The position numbers were made by a program, and so were the translations under genes. A model generated the notes under the pieces. The model ran no database searches, was not told the DNA's origin, and worked only from the letters and a program-made list of their open reading frames with translations. Of a stretch of 64,000 bases of DNA, positions 26,609 to 34,981 are shown one piece after another (within the stretch, counting starts at the first letter, position 1; each line of letters begins with the position of its first letter). The stretch is from Streptomyces sp. NRRL S-646 (GTDB lineage Bacteria > Actinomycetota > Actinomycetes > Streptomycetales > Streptomycetaceae). The stretch covers positions 1 to 64,000 of the forward strand of contig NZ_JODC01000005.1 of NCBI RefSeq assembly GCF_000720765.1, given 5' to 3'.

Positions 26609-27067
26609 ATGAGGATCTCGGCACGGGCGGATTACGCGGTACGGGCGGTTCTTGAACTTGCGGTCCGGCAGGACGACGGGCCCGTGAAGGCGGAGGCCAT
26701 CGCCGCCACGCAGGAGATCCCGCACAAGTTCCTGGAGGGGATCCTCGGGGATTTGCGGCGCGGCGGCATCGTCGACAGTCGGCGCGGGGGAGGCGGCGGC
26801 TACCGGCTGGCCCGCGAGGCCGCGACGATCACGGTCGCGGATGTGATCCGGGCGGTCGACGGCCCGATCGTGTCCGTGCGCGGGGAGCGGCCCACGGGCC
26901 TGGAGTACACGGGGTCCGCGCAGCCGCTGCTGCCGCTGTGGGTCGCGCTGCGGGCCAACGTCCGCCGCATCCTGGAGGGCGTCACCATCGCGGACATCGC
27001 GGCGGACGCCCTGCCGGAGCCGGTACGGGAGCTCGCGGCGGAGCCGGCGGCCTGGGAGAACCCGTAG
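26609..27067 (+). CDS. Rrf2-family transcriptional regulator, probably leaderless
   Basis: 152 aa. The N-terminus MRISARADYAVRAVLELAVRQ and IPHKFLEGILGDLRRGGIV...GYRLAR are the Rrf2 winged HTH. There is no cysteine, so it cannot hold an Fe-S cluster like IscR or NsrR and resembles the CymR-type or unclassified subgroup. Upstream, a direct repeat GAGGTCATTGTG (26559 and 26573) carries a TTGTGT -35 candidate, and ACAATG lies just before ATG 26609. No Shine-Dalgarno is seen, hence a leaderless mRNA is likely. The same 32 bp must hold the start region of the divergent GH35 gene, so it may control that gene; this is inferred from layout only. Confidence 0.88.
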   Translation: MRISARADYAVRAVLELAVRQDDGPVKAEAIAATQEIPHKFLEGILGDLRRGGIVDSRRGGGGGYRLAREAATITVADVIRAVDGPIVSVRGERPTGLEYTGSAQPLLPLWVALRANVRRILEGVTIADIAADALPEPVRELAAEPAAWENP

Positions 27068-27098
27068 CGGGCAGGAAGGCCGGCAGCAGGCCGGAAGG

Positions 27099-27593
27099 TC
27101 AGTTGCGCTTGATGCAGTGGGACGTCTGCCTGACGGAGGCGACGGTCCGGGAGAGGTCGATCAGGGCCGCGTCGGTCCGGCTCGAGCCGTCGAAGACGAC
27201 CTGGGTCGCCGGATTGCGGCCGTAGGTGACGATCACCTTTCTGGTGTCGGTGGACTGCGCCAGGTCCATGACCCAGTCCACGCCGTCGACCGCGAAGCAC
27301 GGGTCACCGGTGACTCCCGGCGGTGTGACGCCGCAGCGCAGCACGATGTCCCGGTCCCCCCAGACGGCGATTCCGGGAAGGCTGCTGTCGCGGCGGGACA
27401 GGCCGCCCAGGGACGCCGGGGCGCTGTCGGCGATGCGGTGGCAGTGCGGTGCGCCGGAGAACCTGGCGGGGCGTATGCCGGCGTCGGCGTCGGTGCAGGC
27501 GAAGCCGGAGGCGGCGAGGGCTGCGCCGGCGGCGAGGACGCATGCGCCCGCGGCCAGGGTGAGTCGGGTCGGGCGCAGACGTATCGACGGCAT
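27099..27593 (-). CDS. DUF3515-type exported small protein
   Basis: 164 aa from ATG 27593 with an N-terminal hydrophobic segment (RLTLAAGACVLAAGAALAA). The mature part has about five cysteines (HCHRIAD, VLRCGV, DPCFAVDGVDWV, SHCIK) and the conserved VDWVMDLAQ and VTYGRNPATQVVFD of DUF3515. Function unknown. Convergent with the Rrf2 gene (31 bp between stops). The usual DUF3515 neighbours (D-Ala ligase region) are absent here, so this may be a second copy. Confidence 0.75.
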   Translation of the reverse strand: MPSIRLRPTRLTLAAGACVLAAGAALAASGFACTDADAGIRPARFSGAPHCHRIADSAPASLGGLSRRDSSLPGIAVWGDRDIVLRCGVTPPGVTGDPCFAVDGVDWVMDLAQSTDTRKVIVTYGRNPATQVVFDGSSRTDAALIDLSRTVASVRQTSHCIKRN

Positions 27594-27710
27594 GGACAGA
27601 ACGTTAGGACGGTTGGCCGCTGCCCCCGGATCCGGGCCCCGCAGGGCCGGGGAGCACAATGATCGTGTGGTGGGCCGCAGTTGGGGCCCGCCGGTGAAAG
27701 GGGGAGTGAC

Positions 27711-28178
27711 GTGACTGTCACTTGGCGGGGCGCTGTTTCGTACGCGCTCACCGTCGTTGTCCTGTCCTGGCTGGTCGGAGCCGGGGTGGACCTGGCCTGG
27801 CAGGCCGCTCCCGGCGGCAGTGTCGGGGGCTGGGCCGACTTCTGGTGGAAGAACCCGTGGCACGCGGTCTTCGTTTGCGCCGCGACCGTCTCCCTGGTGC
27901 TGGCCAGGCGTCTGCTGGCGCCCCTGCCGCGCTGGCGCGTGACGCTGGTCGACGGGTCCGTCTACCTGGCGGCGCTGTTGCTCTGCTCGGGGGTCTGGGC
28001 GTGGGCCGAGGGCGAGGTCGCGCCGGCGGACTGGGCGTTCGTCATGGCGATCGTCGCGCTGTACACGCTCCAGCTGCCCGCCGCGTGGGTGCTGTGCGTC
28101 TGGCGGTCGGGGAGCCTGGAGGTCGTGCTCAGCGGGGCGGGGACGGACGAACTGCACGGGGGACTGGCCGGCCGATGA
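27711..28178 (+). CDS. Hypothetical four-helix membrane protein
   Basis: 155 aa from GTG 27711, with a strong site GGGGGAG four bases upstream. About four transmembrane helices (SYALTVVVLSWLVGAGVDL; HAVFVCAATVSLVLA; VYLAALLLCSGVWAW; FVMAIVALYTLQLPAAWVL). No family recognised. ATGA-coupled to the TlpA-like lipoprotein gene, so a membrane partner of the redox protein is possible. Confidence 0.7.
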   Translation: MTVTWRGAVSYALTVVVLSWLVGAGVDLAWQAAPGGSVGGWADFWWKNPWHAVFVCAATVSLVLARRLLAPLPRWRVTLVDGSVYLAALLLCSGVWAWAEGEVAPADWAFVMAIVALYTLQLPAAWVLCVWRSGSLEVVLSGAGTDELHGGLAGR

Positions 28179-28729
28179 CGAAGACTCGACGCATGTGCGT
28201 GGTGGTGGCGGCCTGTGCGGCGGTCCTCGCCGGCTGCTCGTCCCCGGCGCCGATCAGTGACGCCAGTCCCGGGGATCCGCTGATCAGGACCTGGAAGGAG
28301 GGCGAGCGTCCCGCTGTTCCGGACCTTTCCGGGCCTTCGCTGGAGGGTGGCACGGTCAGCCTGTCCGACTACCGGGGCAAGGTCGTCCTGATCAACGCAT
28401 GGGCCTCGTACTGCGGTCCCTGCCGGGCGGAGGCGCCCGAGCTCAAGAAGATCCAGAAGAGGTACGGCGCCCGCGGGCTGCGCGTACTGGGTCTCGACAA
28501 CGACGCCGGCCGGGGCGCCGGTCTCGCATTCCAGAAGCAGTACCGGCTGGACTACCCCTCCCTGCACGACCCTTCGGGCAAGCAGTTCCTGAGGCTGCCG
28601 CGGGGCGTGGTGACCACACAGGGGCTGCCGTTCACGATCGTCGTCGACTCGTCCGGGAAGGTGGCGGCGGTGCGGATGGGAGCGGTGACGGAAGCACGGC
28701 TTGCGAAGCTCATAGAGCCGTTGCTGTGA
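28175..28729 (+). CDS. TlpA-type thioredoxin-fold lipoprotein
   Basis: 184 aa. Lipobox LAGC with C21 as the lipidated residue; redoxin/TlpA domain from about 45. Active site WASYCGPCRAE, C80 and C83; cis-proline loop GLPFTIVVD. It acts on the outer face of the membrane, reducing or exchanging disulfides. ATGA-coupled to the membrane protein upstream and GTGA-coupled to a tiny frame downstream. CcdA or cytochrome maturation genes are not nearby, so its substrate is not evident. Confidence 0.92.
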   Translation: MTKTRRMCVVVAACAAVLAGCSSPAPISDASPGDPLIRTWKEGERPAVPDLSGPSLEGGTVSLSDYRGKVVLINAWASYCGPCRAEAPELKKIQKRYGARGLRVLGLDNDAGRGAGLAFQKQYRLDYPSLHDPSGKQFLRLPRGVVTTQGLPFTIVVDSSGKVAAVRMGAVTEARLAKLIEPLL

Positions 28730-28842
28730 TCGCAGTCTTTGCAGAGAGGGAAGCAGCGGCGGTCGCGGCGCTGTGCGGCGTCGGCGCCGCCGCGGGAGTG
28801 TCGGGGATGCTCTACTTCGGCCGGCGCCACCTCAGGAAGTGA
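28726..28842 (+). CDS. Putative 38-aa membrane micro-protein
   Basis: GTG 28726 overlaps the TlpA-like stop as GTGA and opens a 38-codon frame with one hydrophobic stretch (AAVAALCGVGAAAGVSGML) and a basic end (GRRHLRK). The coupling and membrane-like composition argue for a real gene. No homologue is recognised and the length is near the limit of what can be judged. Confidence 0.45.
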   Translation: MIAVFAEREAAAVAALCGVGAAAGVSGMLYFGRRHLRK

Positions 28843-28850
28843 CACGTGTA

Positions 28851-28881
28851 CGCCGCCTACCGGCCCGGCCGGTGGGCGGCG
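28851..28881 (+). terminator. Hairpin terminator after the TlpA operon
   Basis: Arms CGCCGCCTACCGGCC (28851-28865) and GGCCGGTGGGCGGCG (28867-28881) pair over 15 bp with one mismatch and almost no loop, 9 bp after the last stop. Followed by TTCTGCGTTCTGTCT; no U-tract, as usual for Streptomyces. Confidence 0.7.
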
Positions 28882-29081
28882 TTCTGCGTTCTGTCTGCCG
28901 CATGTGAAATCCCCACCTGTGAATGGCTTGAGTTCGCCCTGGCCGGTTCGTAGGGGCCTCCCTACGATTCGATCGCCTCGCACCTTCACAGGATCCCCAC
29001 GGTTTCTTCAAAGTGTTCTCGGGGTCGGTCCTTGAGGGGCGCCGGGGTGTGCCACCCCCCACTCACAGAACCGGAGAAACC

Positions 29082-29732
29082 ATGCCTGGTGGACTCCTGC
29101 TGAGCGGCGCCGTAGCCGCTCTGCTCACCGCCGCACTGCCCGCACCGGCCTCGTCCCCCGTCGTCGACAACCCGCCCCCGGACAAGATCGTCATCGACGT
29201 GGCGACCGTGAACGGCTCCGGCTGCCCCCAGGGCTCGGCGGCCGTCGCCGTCTCCCCGGACAACACGGCCTTCACGGTCACCTACAGCCAGTACCTCGCC
29301 CAGGCCGGAGGCAACTCCGACCCCACGGCCTTCCGCAAGAACTGCCAGCTCAACCTGATCGTGCACGTCCCGCAGGGCTTCACCTACGCCATCGCCAGTG
29401 CCGACTACCGGGGCTTCCTCTCGCTCCAGCCGGGGGCGTCCGCGACGCAGAAAGCCTCGTACTACTTCCAGGGCTCCTCGACCACTGTGCCCAAGACCCA
29501 CCCGTTCAACGGCTCGTACAACGACGACTGGCAGGCCACCGACAGCACGGACGTGGCCCAACTGGTCTGGGCTCCCTGCGGAGTTCTCCGCAACTTCAAC
29601 ATCAACACCGAGCTGAGAGTGAACGCGGGGACCGCGAACCCGGGCAAGGTCAGCTTCATGACCATGGACTCGACCGACGGGAACATCAGCACCACGTACC
29701 ACATGGCGTGGAAGGAGTGCCCGGGCAAGTGA
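29082..29732 (+). CDS. Secreted DUF4360 protein
   Basis: 216 aa from ATG 29082 with CCGGAGAAACC as ribosome site. Signal peptide to about residue 24 (LLLSGAVAALLTAALPAPAS). The mature part holds the DUF4360 pattern: GSGCPQGSAAVAVSPDNTAF, FRKNCQLNLIVHVPQGFTYA, YRGFLSL and a late Cys pair. Function unknown; the family is secreted in Actinobacteria and fungi. Single-gene unit between the TlpA operon and the propeller lipoprotein. Confidence 0.85.
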   Translation: MPGGLLLSGAVAALLTAALPAPASSPVVDNPPPDKIVIDVATVNGSGCPQGSAAVAVSPDNTAFTVTYSQYLAQAGGNSDPTAFRKNCQLNLIVHVPQGFTYAIASADYRGFLSLQPGASATQKASYYFQGSSTTVPKTHPFNGSYNDDWQATDSTDVAQLVWAPCGVLRNFNINTELRVNAGTANPGKVSFMTMDSTDGNISTTYHMAWKECPGK

Positions 29733-29832
29733 CGCGGTAAGGGTGCAAAGGGGCAAGGGAGCAAGGGGCGTTGTCGGAGCCGCGCACTAAGGTGATCACC
29801 GTTGGGATCGAGATCAACGGGGGATACCAAAA

Positions 29833-31164
29833 ATGCGAAGCTCTCATACCGCCCTGCGCTCAAGGGACTTGCTGCTCGTGGCCGCAGTGCTCGCCGGCGT
29901 CACGCTGACGGCCTGCGGCTCGGGCGAGGGCTCCGAGGCGGCCGACGGCACCCCGGCGGCCGCCGCGAGCAAGTCGGCCGTAGCGTCGCGGCCCGTCCAC
30001 GATCCGCCGGCGAAGTTCGCGACGAAGGGCGCCCTGATGCCCGACGGGCTGACCGAGGACATGTTTGACGGCGTGTTCATCAGACCGCCCTCGGTCACCC
30101 TTCACGGGAGCACGGCGTACGTCGGCGCGTTCGATCACGTCCAGGCGGTCGACACCGCCAACGGCCACGTCACGGCGACCATTGAGCCCGAGGGCAAGGC
30201 CATGGCCGAGAGTGCCGGTGTCAGCCACAAGGCCGGGGCACCCGCGGTGATCACCGTCGGCGGCACACCGGCCCTGGTGACCCCGTTCCTGATCGAGCAG
30301 TCCGGCACGGGAACTCAGGCCGACCACATGGCGGTAGAAATCGCCGTCAGTGACCCCGACACCGCCAAAGTGCGGTCGCGGCTGACCCTGCGGCTGCCCG
30401 AGTGGGCCGACGACCCGGACAGCGGCCTGACCGCGACGGCCGTCGGCGCCGACGGGAACATCGCCGTCGTGACGGTTTCCGACAAGAACTTCTACGCCGT
30501 GACGTACGGCGTCGACCTGACGGCCCGCCGCCAGGTCTGGGTCCACGACGACTTCAGGACCACGGGAGTCGCCTCGGGCACGGCCGTCGGCTTCAGTGCG
30601 GGTACGACCGAACTGCACGCCGCCGGCTACGAGGTGGCCACCGGCAAGCGCCGCTGGCAGGGCGAACATATGGTCGAGAACACCCCGAAGCTGTCCACCG
30701 CGGGCCCGAACTACGTCCTCCTCCAGGGCCAGGGCTATGACAGCGCCACGAACTACCTCCACCTCCTCGACGCCACCACCGGCAAGACCAAGCAGCGCCT
30801 CCCCGCGGGGCTCGCCAAGGGCACCTGCGTGTACGACGAGAAGAGCACGCTCGTCTGCCACGGCACCGGCGACGACACGGACGTGCCGGTCGCCTTTGGC
30901 CTCGACGCCACCACCGGCAAGACGCTGTGGCAGCTCCCCGACAAGCAGGCCGACCGCGTCGCCCCCGAGGTCACCACGGCCTGGCACGGCCGCGTCTACG
31001 GCACTGCCGAGGACGCCCCGGTCGCCCTGGACGCCCGCACGGGCAAGGACCTGCCCACCAGCCCCGGAATCGCTCCGGTCCTGGTGAACGGCTCGGCAGG
31101 TCTTGCCCTGGAGAAAGTGGACGGCTGGAAGGACGAGCTGTTCGTGTATCCGGCCACTTCGTGA
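29833..31164 (+). CDS. PQQ-like beta-propeller lipoprotein
   Basis: 443 aa. Lipobox LTAC with C28. The mature protein shows repeated blade motifs (GSTAYVGAFDHVQAVDTANG, YEVATGKRRWQG, LHLLDATTGKTKQR, FGLDATTGKTLWQLP, VALDARTGKDLP), the aspartate/tryptophan pattern of PQQ-binding-like propellers. No PQQ enzyme residues are evident, so a scaffold or ligand-binding surface protein is more likely than a dehydrogenase. ATG 29833 is preceded by GGGGGATACCAAAA. Stand-alone unit. Confidence 0.82.
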   Translation: MRSSHTALRSRDLLLVAAVLAGVTLTACGSGEGSEAADGTPAAAASKSAVASRPVHDPPAKFATKGALMPDGLTEDMFDGVFIRPPSVTLHGSTAYVGAFDHVQAVDTANGHVTATIEPEGKAMAESAGVSHKAGAPAVITVGGTPALVTPFLIEQSGTGTQADHMAVEIAVSDPDTAKVRSRLTLRLPEWADDPDSGLTATAVGADGNIAVVTVSDKNFYAVTYGVDLTARRQVWVHDDFRTTGVASGTAVGFSAGTTELHAAGYEVATGKRRWQGEHMVENTPKLSTAGPNYVLLQGQGYDSATNYLHLLDATTGKTKQRLPAGLAKGTCVYDEKSTLVCHGTGDDTDVPVAFGLDATTGKTLWQLPDKQADRVAPEVTTAWHGRVYGTAEDAPVALDARTGKDLPTSPGIAPVLVNGSAGLALEKVDGWKDELFVYPATS

Positions 31165-31197
31165 TGTGGCCAGTGATTCGATCCAGTTCGAAGGGAC

Positions 31198-31434
31198 GTG
31201 CGTGCCTGGTCGCCTCGGCAGCAGGCCGCACTCGTCGGCAGCGCCGCCATGGTCGCGGCCACCGCACCCGCGCAGGCAGCCCCGGCTCCGGGTGACCCGG
31301 CCACCTGGCCGTGTGACCCCATGACTTCTGAGGATGGCAAGCGGCCGGGGACCGCCGAGCATGTGAGGCATGGCGGTACGTATTCACTTCACCGACGACG
31401 ACCTTGCTCAGATCAGACTCGCGCAGGCGCCTGA
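31198..31434 (+). other. Possible remnant of a secreted-protein gene (signal peptide only)
   Basis: GTG 31198 with AAGGGAC before it opens 78 codons. The first 30 look like a signal peptide (QQAALVGSAAMVAATAPAQA then APAPGDP), but the rest has no recognisable domain and runs 65 bp into the ArsR-like gene in another frame. Probably the 5' end of a gene lost by deletion. The remaining 31165-31369 interval shows nothing else. Confidence 0.25.
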
Positions 31435-32341
31435 CCCCATGTGGGAAGCGCTGCTCAGCATGCACATGCTGCAGACCGACACCGCTTCCCTCGTCTTCGG
31501 CAGTTGGCGGAACGTCGTGCGCCACCAACTGACCCGTCCAACAGGTGAGTTGCTCAGGCTCGCGCCACCCGTCGGCTACTCGGCGGACTTCCTCACACCG
31601 GCGGCGGGCGCGGGCGGCCTGGACGCCGGTATCGGTGCCCTGCTGTCCACGCCACGGCAGCGGCTCGGGCACGATCTGGACGAACTGGCCCGCGCCGGAC
31701 GCCGGTTGCCCTCCTGGGCCCGGCTTCTCGCCGATGGCGACAAGGGCGCCGTCACGCACCTCGGACGCCTTCACCGGCACTACTTCGCGACCGCGCTGGC
31801 ACCCTGGTGGAACCGCGTCCGCACCCGCTTCGACGCCGAACGCGCCACGCACACCCGCTACTTGGCCGACGGCGGTCTCGGCGGACTGCTCAACACCCTG
31901 CACGCAGGAATCGCCTGGCGCCGGCCGGTCCTGGAGATCACCGGCCTGGGCATCGACCGCGACGTCCACCTCGACGGCCGCGGACTCCTCGTGCTGCCCT
32001 CGTACTTCTGCTGGCGCCACCCCACGCTGCTCAAGGATCCGACGCTTCCCTACGTCGTCGTCTACCCCATGGCGCACGAGACCGCGTTGAGCACCGCACC
32101 CGGCCTGCGCTCCCTGAACGCCCTCCTCGGCCGCACCCGTGCGGAGATCCTGGAGACGGTGGCCGACGGCGGCGTGACGACGACCGAACTCGCCCACGGC
32201 ACGGGCGTGGCCGCTGCCACCGCCAGCCATCACGTCGGAGTTCTGCGCAAGGCGGGACTCCTCACCACGTGCCGGACGGGCAGGGCGGTGCTGCATACGG
32301 TCACGCCGTTGGGGCTGGCTCTCCTGGACGGGCGCGCCTAG
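31370..32341 (+). CDS. ArsR-like transcriptional regulator with long N-terminal domain
   Basis: 323 aa from ATG 31370. The C-terminal 70 residues are a winged HTH: RAEILETVADGGVTTTELAHGTGVAAATASHHVGVLRKAGLLTT, with ATASHHVGVLRKAG as the ArsR recognition helix. Residues 1-250 form the domain found in Streptomyces ArsR-like proteins of this length (IHFTDDDLAQIRLA at the start, LPSYFCWRHPTL in the middle). No metal-binding Cys pair of classical ArsR is seen, so the signal is unknown. Such genes often sit next to the transporter they control; none is intact beside this one. Confidence 0.83.
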   Translation: MAVRIHFTDDDLAQIRLAQAPDPMWEALLSMHMLQTDTASLVFGSWRNVVRHQLTRPTGELLRLAPPVGYSADFLTPAAGAGGLDAGIGALLSTPRQRLGHDLDELARAGRRLPSWARLLADGDKGAVTHLGRLHRHYFATALAPWWNRVRTRFDAERATHTRYLADGGLGGLLNTLHAGIAWRRPVLEITGLGIDRDVHLDGRGLLVLPSYFCWRHPTLLKDPTLPYVVVYPMAHETALSTAPGLRSLNALLGRTRAEILETVADGGVTTTELAHGTGVAAATASHHVGVLRKAGLLTTCRTGRAVLHTVTPLGLALLDGRA

Positions 32342-32438
32342 GGTCCGTCCGGCGGCCCCAGGGGCAACACGGCGCCGAACAGGGGCCACCCGTCCACCTC
32401 CACCGTCCCCGCGGCGGGAAACAGCCCCCTCCGACACC

Positions 32439-32744
32439 GTGGCCCTGGTCGCCGCCAACGCCGTCACCCACGGCCGTGTGCCCGGGCGGGATTTCGAGCT
32501 GCGGCTGTCGCTCGTCACGGGCAGCATCCGTATCGAGGTCACTGACACCCGTGCCGAGCGGTACCCATGCGCACTACCAGCCACGAACCTCCTCGACGAG
32601 ACCGGCCGCGGACTCCTCCTCGTGGACGCGCTCGCCGACCGATGGGAGGTACTGGATTGCTTGCAGCCACCCGGCAAGACCGTCCGCGCCGAGGTCGATC
32701 TGCCGGGATGGCTGTCCCTGTCCATGGGCTCGGTCCTACGGTGA
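32439..32744 (+). pseudogene. 5'-truncated RsbW-like ATP-binding protein (HATPase_c)
   Basis: 101 codons encode the end of an anti-sigma-factor-type ATPase: N-box AANAVTHG, then FELRLSLVTGSIRIEVTDTR (D of G1), then DETGRGLLLVDALADRW (G2). Intact Streptomyces relatives are about 140 aa, with some 40 residues before the N-box and an ELxxNAVTHG spacing. Here three residues are missing inside the N-box helix (VALVAANAV), and the upstream frame, although open, has no start with a ribosome site and no homologous sequence. Loss of the 5' end together with the ArsR-like gene junction is inferred. Confidence 0.6.
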
Positions 32745-32749
32745 AACCG

Positions 32750-34789
32750 TCAGTCCGCCCTGCTGCGGTCGAGTAGGTCCTGGAGGCCGGTGGAGATGGC
32801 CTGGCCCGCTTCGTCGACCGGCGTCAGGCGCTCGACGATCGCGCGACTCCTCGTCGTGTCCTCCGCGTTGATGCGGTGCACCAGTTCGTCAAGCGTTGCG
32901 CGCAGACGGGCCCGCTGGCGCTGGTGGAGCTCCTCGGCGGCGTCGATCAGGTGCCGTCCCTCGCTTCGTACCATCTCCTCGAAGCCGATACGAGCCTGCT
33001 TCGCCTGCTCGTCGATCATGGACTTGCGCTCCTGGCGGGCTTGCTGGACCTTGGACTCCCGCTCCTTGAGGACGTCCGTGATCCTGGCGATGCCGATGGC
33101 GGCGAGGATGGCCGCTCCCACCGGGACCGCGATGGTGGCGAGACTGAGACTGGTCGTCAGCCAGACCGCTCCGCCGGCGATGGGGCTGGCGACACCGAGA
33201 GTGTTCGCCGCGGTCTGGACCATGCCGTACGCCGTCCAGGGGCGAGTCCCGTCCGTTTGTGCCGAGAGGGCCTCGGGGTTGAACGGCTCGGGCGTGACCA
33301 GCTGGGATCCGCTGTCCTCACCGAGCTCCGAGCGAAGGATCAGCCGGGCGCTGGCGTCGAATGCCTCGCGTTCGCGCTCCCAGAGCGTGCCGGGTCCTTC
33401 CGGAGCGGTCATCCACTCGTTGAAGACCTGGACATGGCGGACGTCGACCTCGTTGGCGTGCTCGGCGCTCAGGTTGCCGGAGTCGATCAACTCGTCCAGG
33501 CCCCCGTGCAGTTCGTCTGCCAGGCCACTGAACGGCCGTTGAGCGGTACGGATCCTGCGGTGCAGTTCGTCGGTCAGTTCGGCCCTTATCCGTGCGAGGG
33601 AGTCGTCCATGCCCTCCAGACGGTTGTGGAGGGCGTCTCGCTCCGTCTCCAGGTTGCCCACGGTCATGCGGTGTGCACCGAGAATGTCCGCGATGGCACG
33701 CCGTCTGCGCCGGATGAGCCAGCCCGCCTCTTCGCCGACCTGTCGGAGGTGCTTGTGCCCGGCGCCGGATTCCAGCAGCTCCTGGAGGCGTTCGCGCAGC
33801 TCGGCCATGTGGCTGCGTCGTCGGAGCGTGCTTCCGTCTCTCCCGTTCTCCTCCTCGTACTCGGCCTTGGCCTCCAACGCCGCCGAGACAGGGAGGAAAC
33901 CCTCTCCGATGAACTCTTCGGATCTGAGGTAACGCTCGTGCAGATACTGGTTGTTGGTGGCCAGTACGTTCTTCCAGGCAGCCTGGTTGTGTTCGCGCTG
34001 TGCGGCCCGGTCGATCCCGGAGAGGACCCACAGAACCCGCTTGTGCGCCGGTGCGGCGTGGGCGTACAGGTCCCGGATGAGGCGCAGTTCGTTGGCGGTG
34101 AGGGCCTCGGTGGCCTGGCTCACGTAGATGAAGCAGTCAGCCTCCTTCCAGGCCTCGTACAAGATCTCGTCGCGTTCTTCGTCCTCGGACTCCGAGCCGG
34201 GCAGGTCGAAGAGCTCGATCGGCAGACGGGCCCGGGAGATGAGCAGCTCGATCCGCTCGACACGATGGTTGATGTGCTCGGGGCGGCGGTCTGTGATGTT
34301 GCCGTCCGCCGCCACGTAGCCGGCCACTTCGGCGCGGTGCAGATTCGTGCCGATCTCCACCCAGTCGCCGATGCCCTTGAACTTCACCCGCAGCAGCCCC
34401 CGGCCGGTCGCGTCGACCGAGGGATCGTCACCCACGGGGATGACCGTCGAGGGGCAGGCGGTGGTCGGGCTTGCCGACGATGGCAGGAGGCCGAGGTATT
34501 CGTCCGACGGCTCGCCGTCCTCGTCGATGATGGTGATGTACTCCAGGTGGCCTTGGAGCCCGCTGATCAGGAAGCTCTTTCCCGAGGACTGCCGTCCCAG
34601 CAGCGCCACCTTGAGCATGGTCGACAGGGCGCGGGTCCGCATGGCCCGGATCAACTCGACGGCCGAGTCCAGGTCGTCGGTCGCGGCCCCCGGAAGGATG
34701 TCCGAGGCTTCGCCAACTGTGCCCAGCCAGTCCTCACAGCGGCCTAAGAGGTGTCTCAGCTCAACCCGTGCTTCTTCCAACGGCATCAT
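32750..34789 (-). CDS. Dynamin-like GTPase with membrane-embedding segment
   Basis: 679 aa. G1 is GRQSSGKS (65-72), G2 is CPSTVIPV with T115, G3 is DLPGS (195-199), and G4 is LSGID (256-260, a variant of TKxD). A long helical stalk follows (about 320-480), then a hydrophobic hairpin (about 530-568, GGAVWLTTSLSLATIAVPVGAAILAAIG) as in bacterial dynamins that insert in membrane, and a second coiled coil to the end. Codon 15 is TTA (34745-34747). It stands alone, convergent with the ATPase remnant, so it is unlike the paired DynA/DynB genes of sporulation septation. Membrane remodelling or phage defence are possible roles. Confidence 0.85.
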   Translation of the reverse strand: MMPLEEARVELRHLLGRCEDWLGTVGEASDILPGAATDDLDSAVELIRAMRTRALSTMLKVALLGRQSSGKSFLISGLQGHLEYITIIDEDGEPSDEYLGLLPSSASPTTACPSTVIPVGDDPSVDATGRGLLRVKFKGIGDWVEIGTNLHRAEVAGYVAADGNITDRRPEHINHRVERIELLISRARLPIELFDLPGSESEDEERDEILYEAWKEADCFIYVSQATEALTANELRLIRDLYAHAAPAHKRVLWVLSGIDRAAQREHNQAAWKNVLATNNQYLHERYLRSEEFIGEGFLPVSAALEAKAEYEEENGRDGSTLRRRSHMAELRERLQELLESGAGHKHLRQVGEEAGWLIRRRRRAIADILGAHRMTVGNLETERDALHNRLEGMDDSLARIRAELTDELHRRIRTAQRPFSGLADELHGGLDELIDSGNLSAEHANEVDVRHVQVFNEWMTAPEGPGTLWEREREAFDASARLILRSELGEDSGSQLVTPEPFNPEALSAQTDGTRPWTAYGMVQTAANTLGVASPIAGGAVWLTTSLSLATIAVPVGAAILAAIGIARITDVLKERESKVQQARQERKSMIDEQAKQARIGFEEMVRSEGRHLIDAAEELHQRQRARLRATLDELVHRINAEDTTRSRAIVERLTPVDEAGQAISTGLQDLLDRSRAD

Positions 34790-34888
34790 GAGCCAACTTG
34801 TACCCCACGGGCCGCCGCCCGACCGGGGAACGGGGTTGGCTCCCTGGAACTCTCACACCTGAGAGACGCCCGGTTCGAGTGCGGGCCA

Positions 34889-34917
34889 TTGACGCGCAAG
34901 GGGTTCGATTCTACGGT
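34889..34917 (+). promoter_or_regulatory. Promoter of the second arabinanase gene
   Basis: TTGACG (34889-34894), 17-bp spacer and TACGGT (34912-34917). Aligns base for base with 17729-17757: CCATTGAC, GCAAG, TTC, then TCTACGGTCCCGT are shared. Confidence 0.68.
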
Positions 34918-34919
34918 CC

Positions 34920-34956
34920 CGTCCGAAGCTCTGATCGGCGATCGACATCTCGAACC
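34920..34956. promoter_or_regulatory. Operator-like sites after the second arabinanase promoter
   Basis: The bottom strand of 34939-34956 reads GGTTCGAGATGTCGATCG, 13 of 18 matches to TGTTCGAAATTTCGAACA. CGTCCGAAGCTCTGATCG at 34920-34937 aligns with the first site at 17760. The spacing to the -10 box is the same in both promoters. Confidence 0.5.
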
Positions 34957-34981
34957 TCCCCCCACCTCAAGGAGCGTCAGC

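Noticed and set aside
23713..26655. A long open frame on the + strand opposite the GH35 gene
   Set aside because: No recognisable motif, and the opposite strand encodes a complete GH35 enzyme with both catalytic glutamates.
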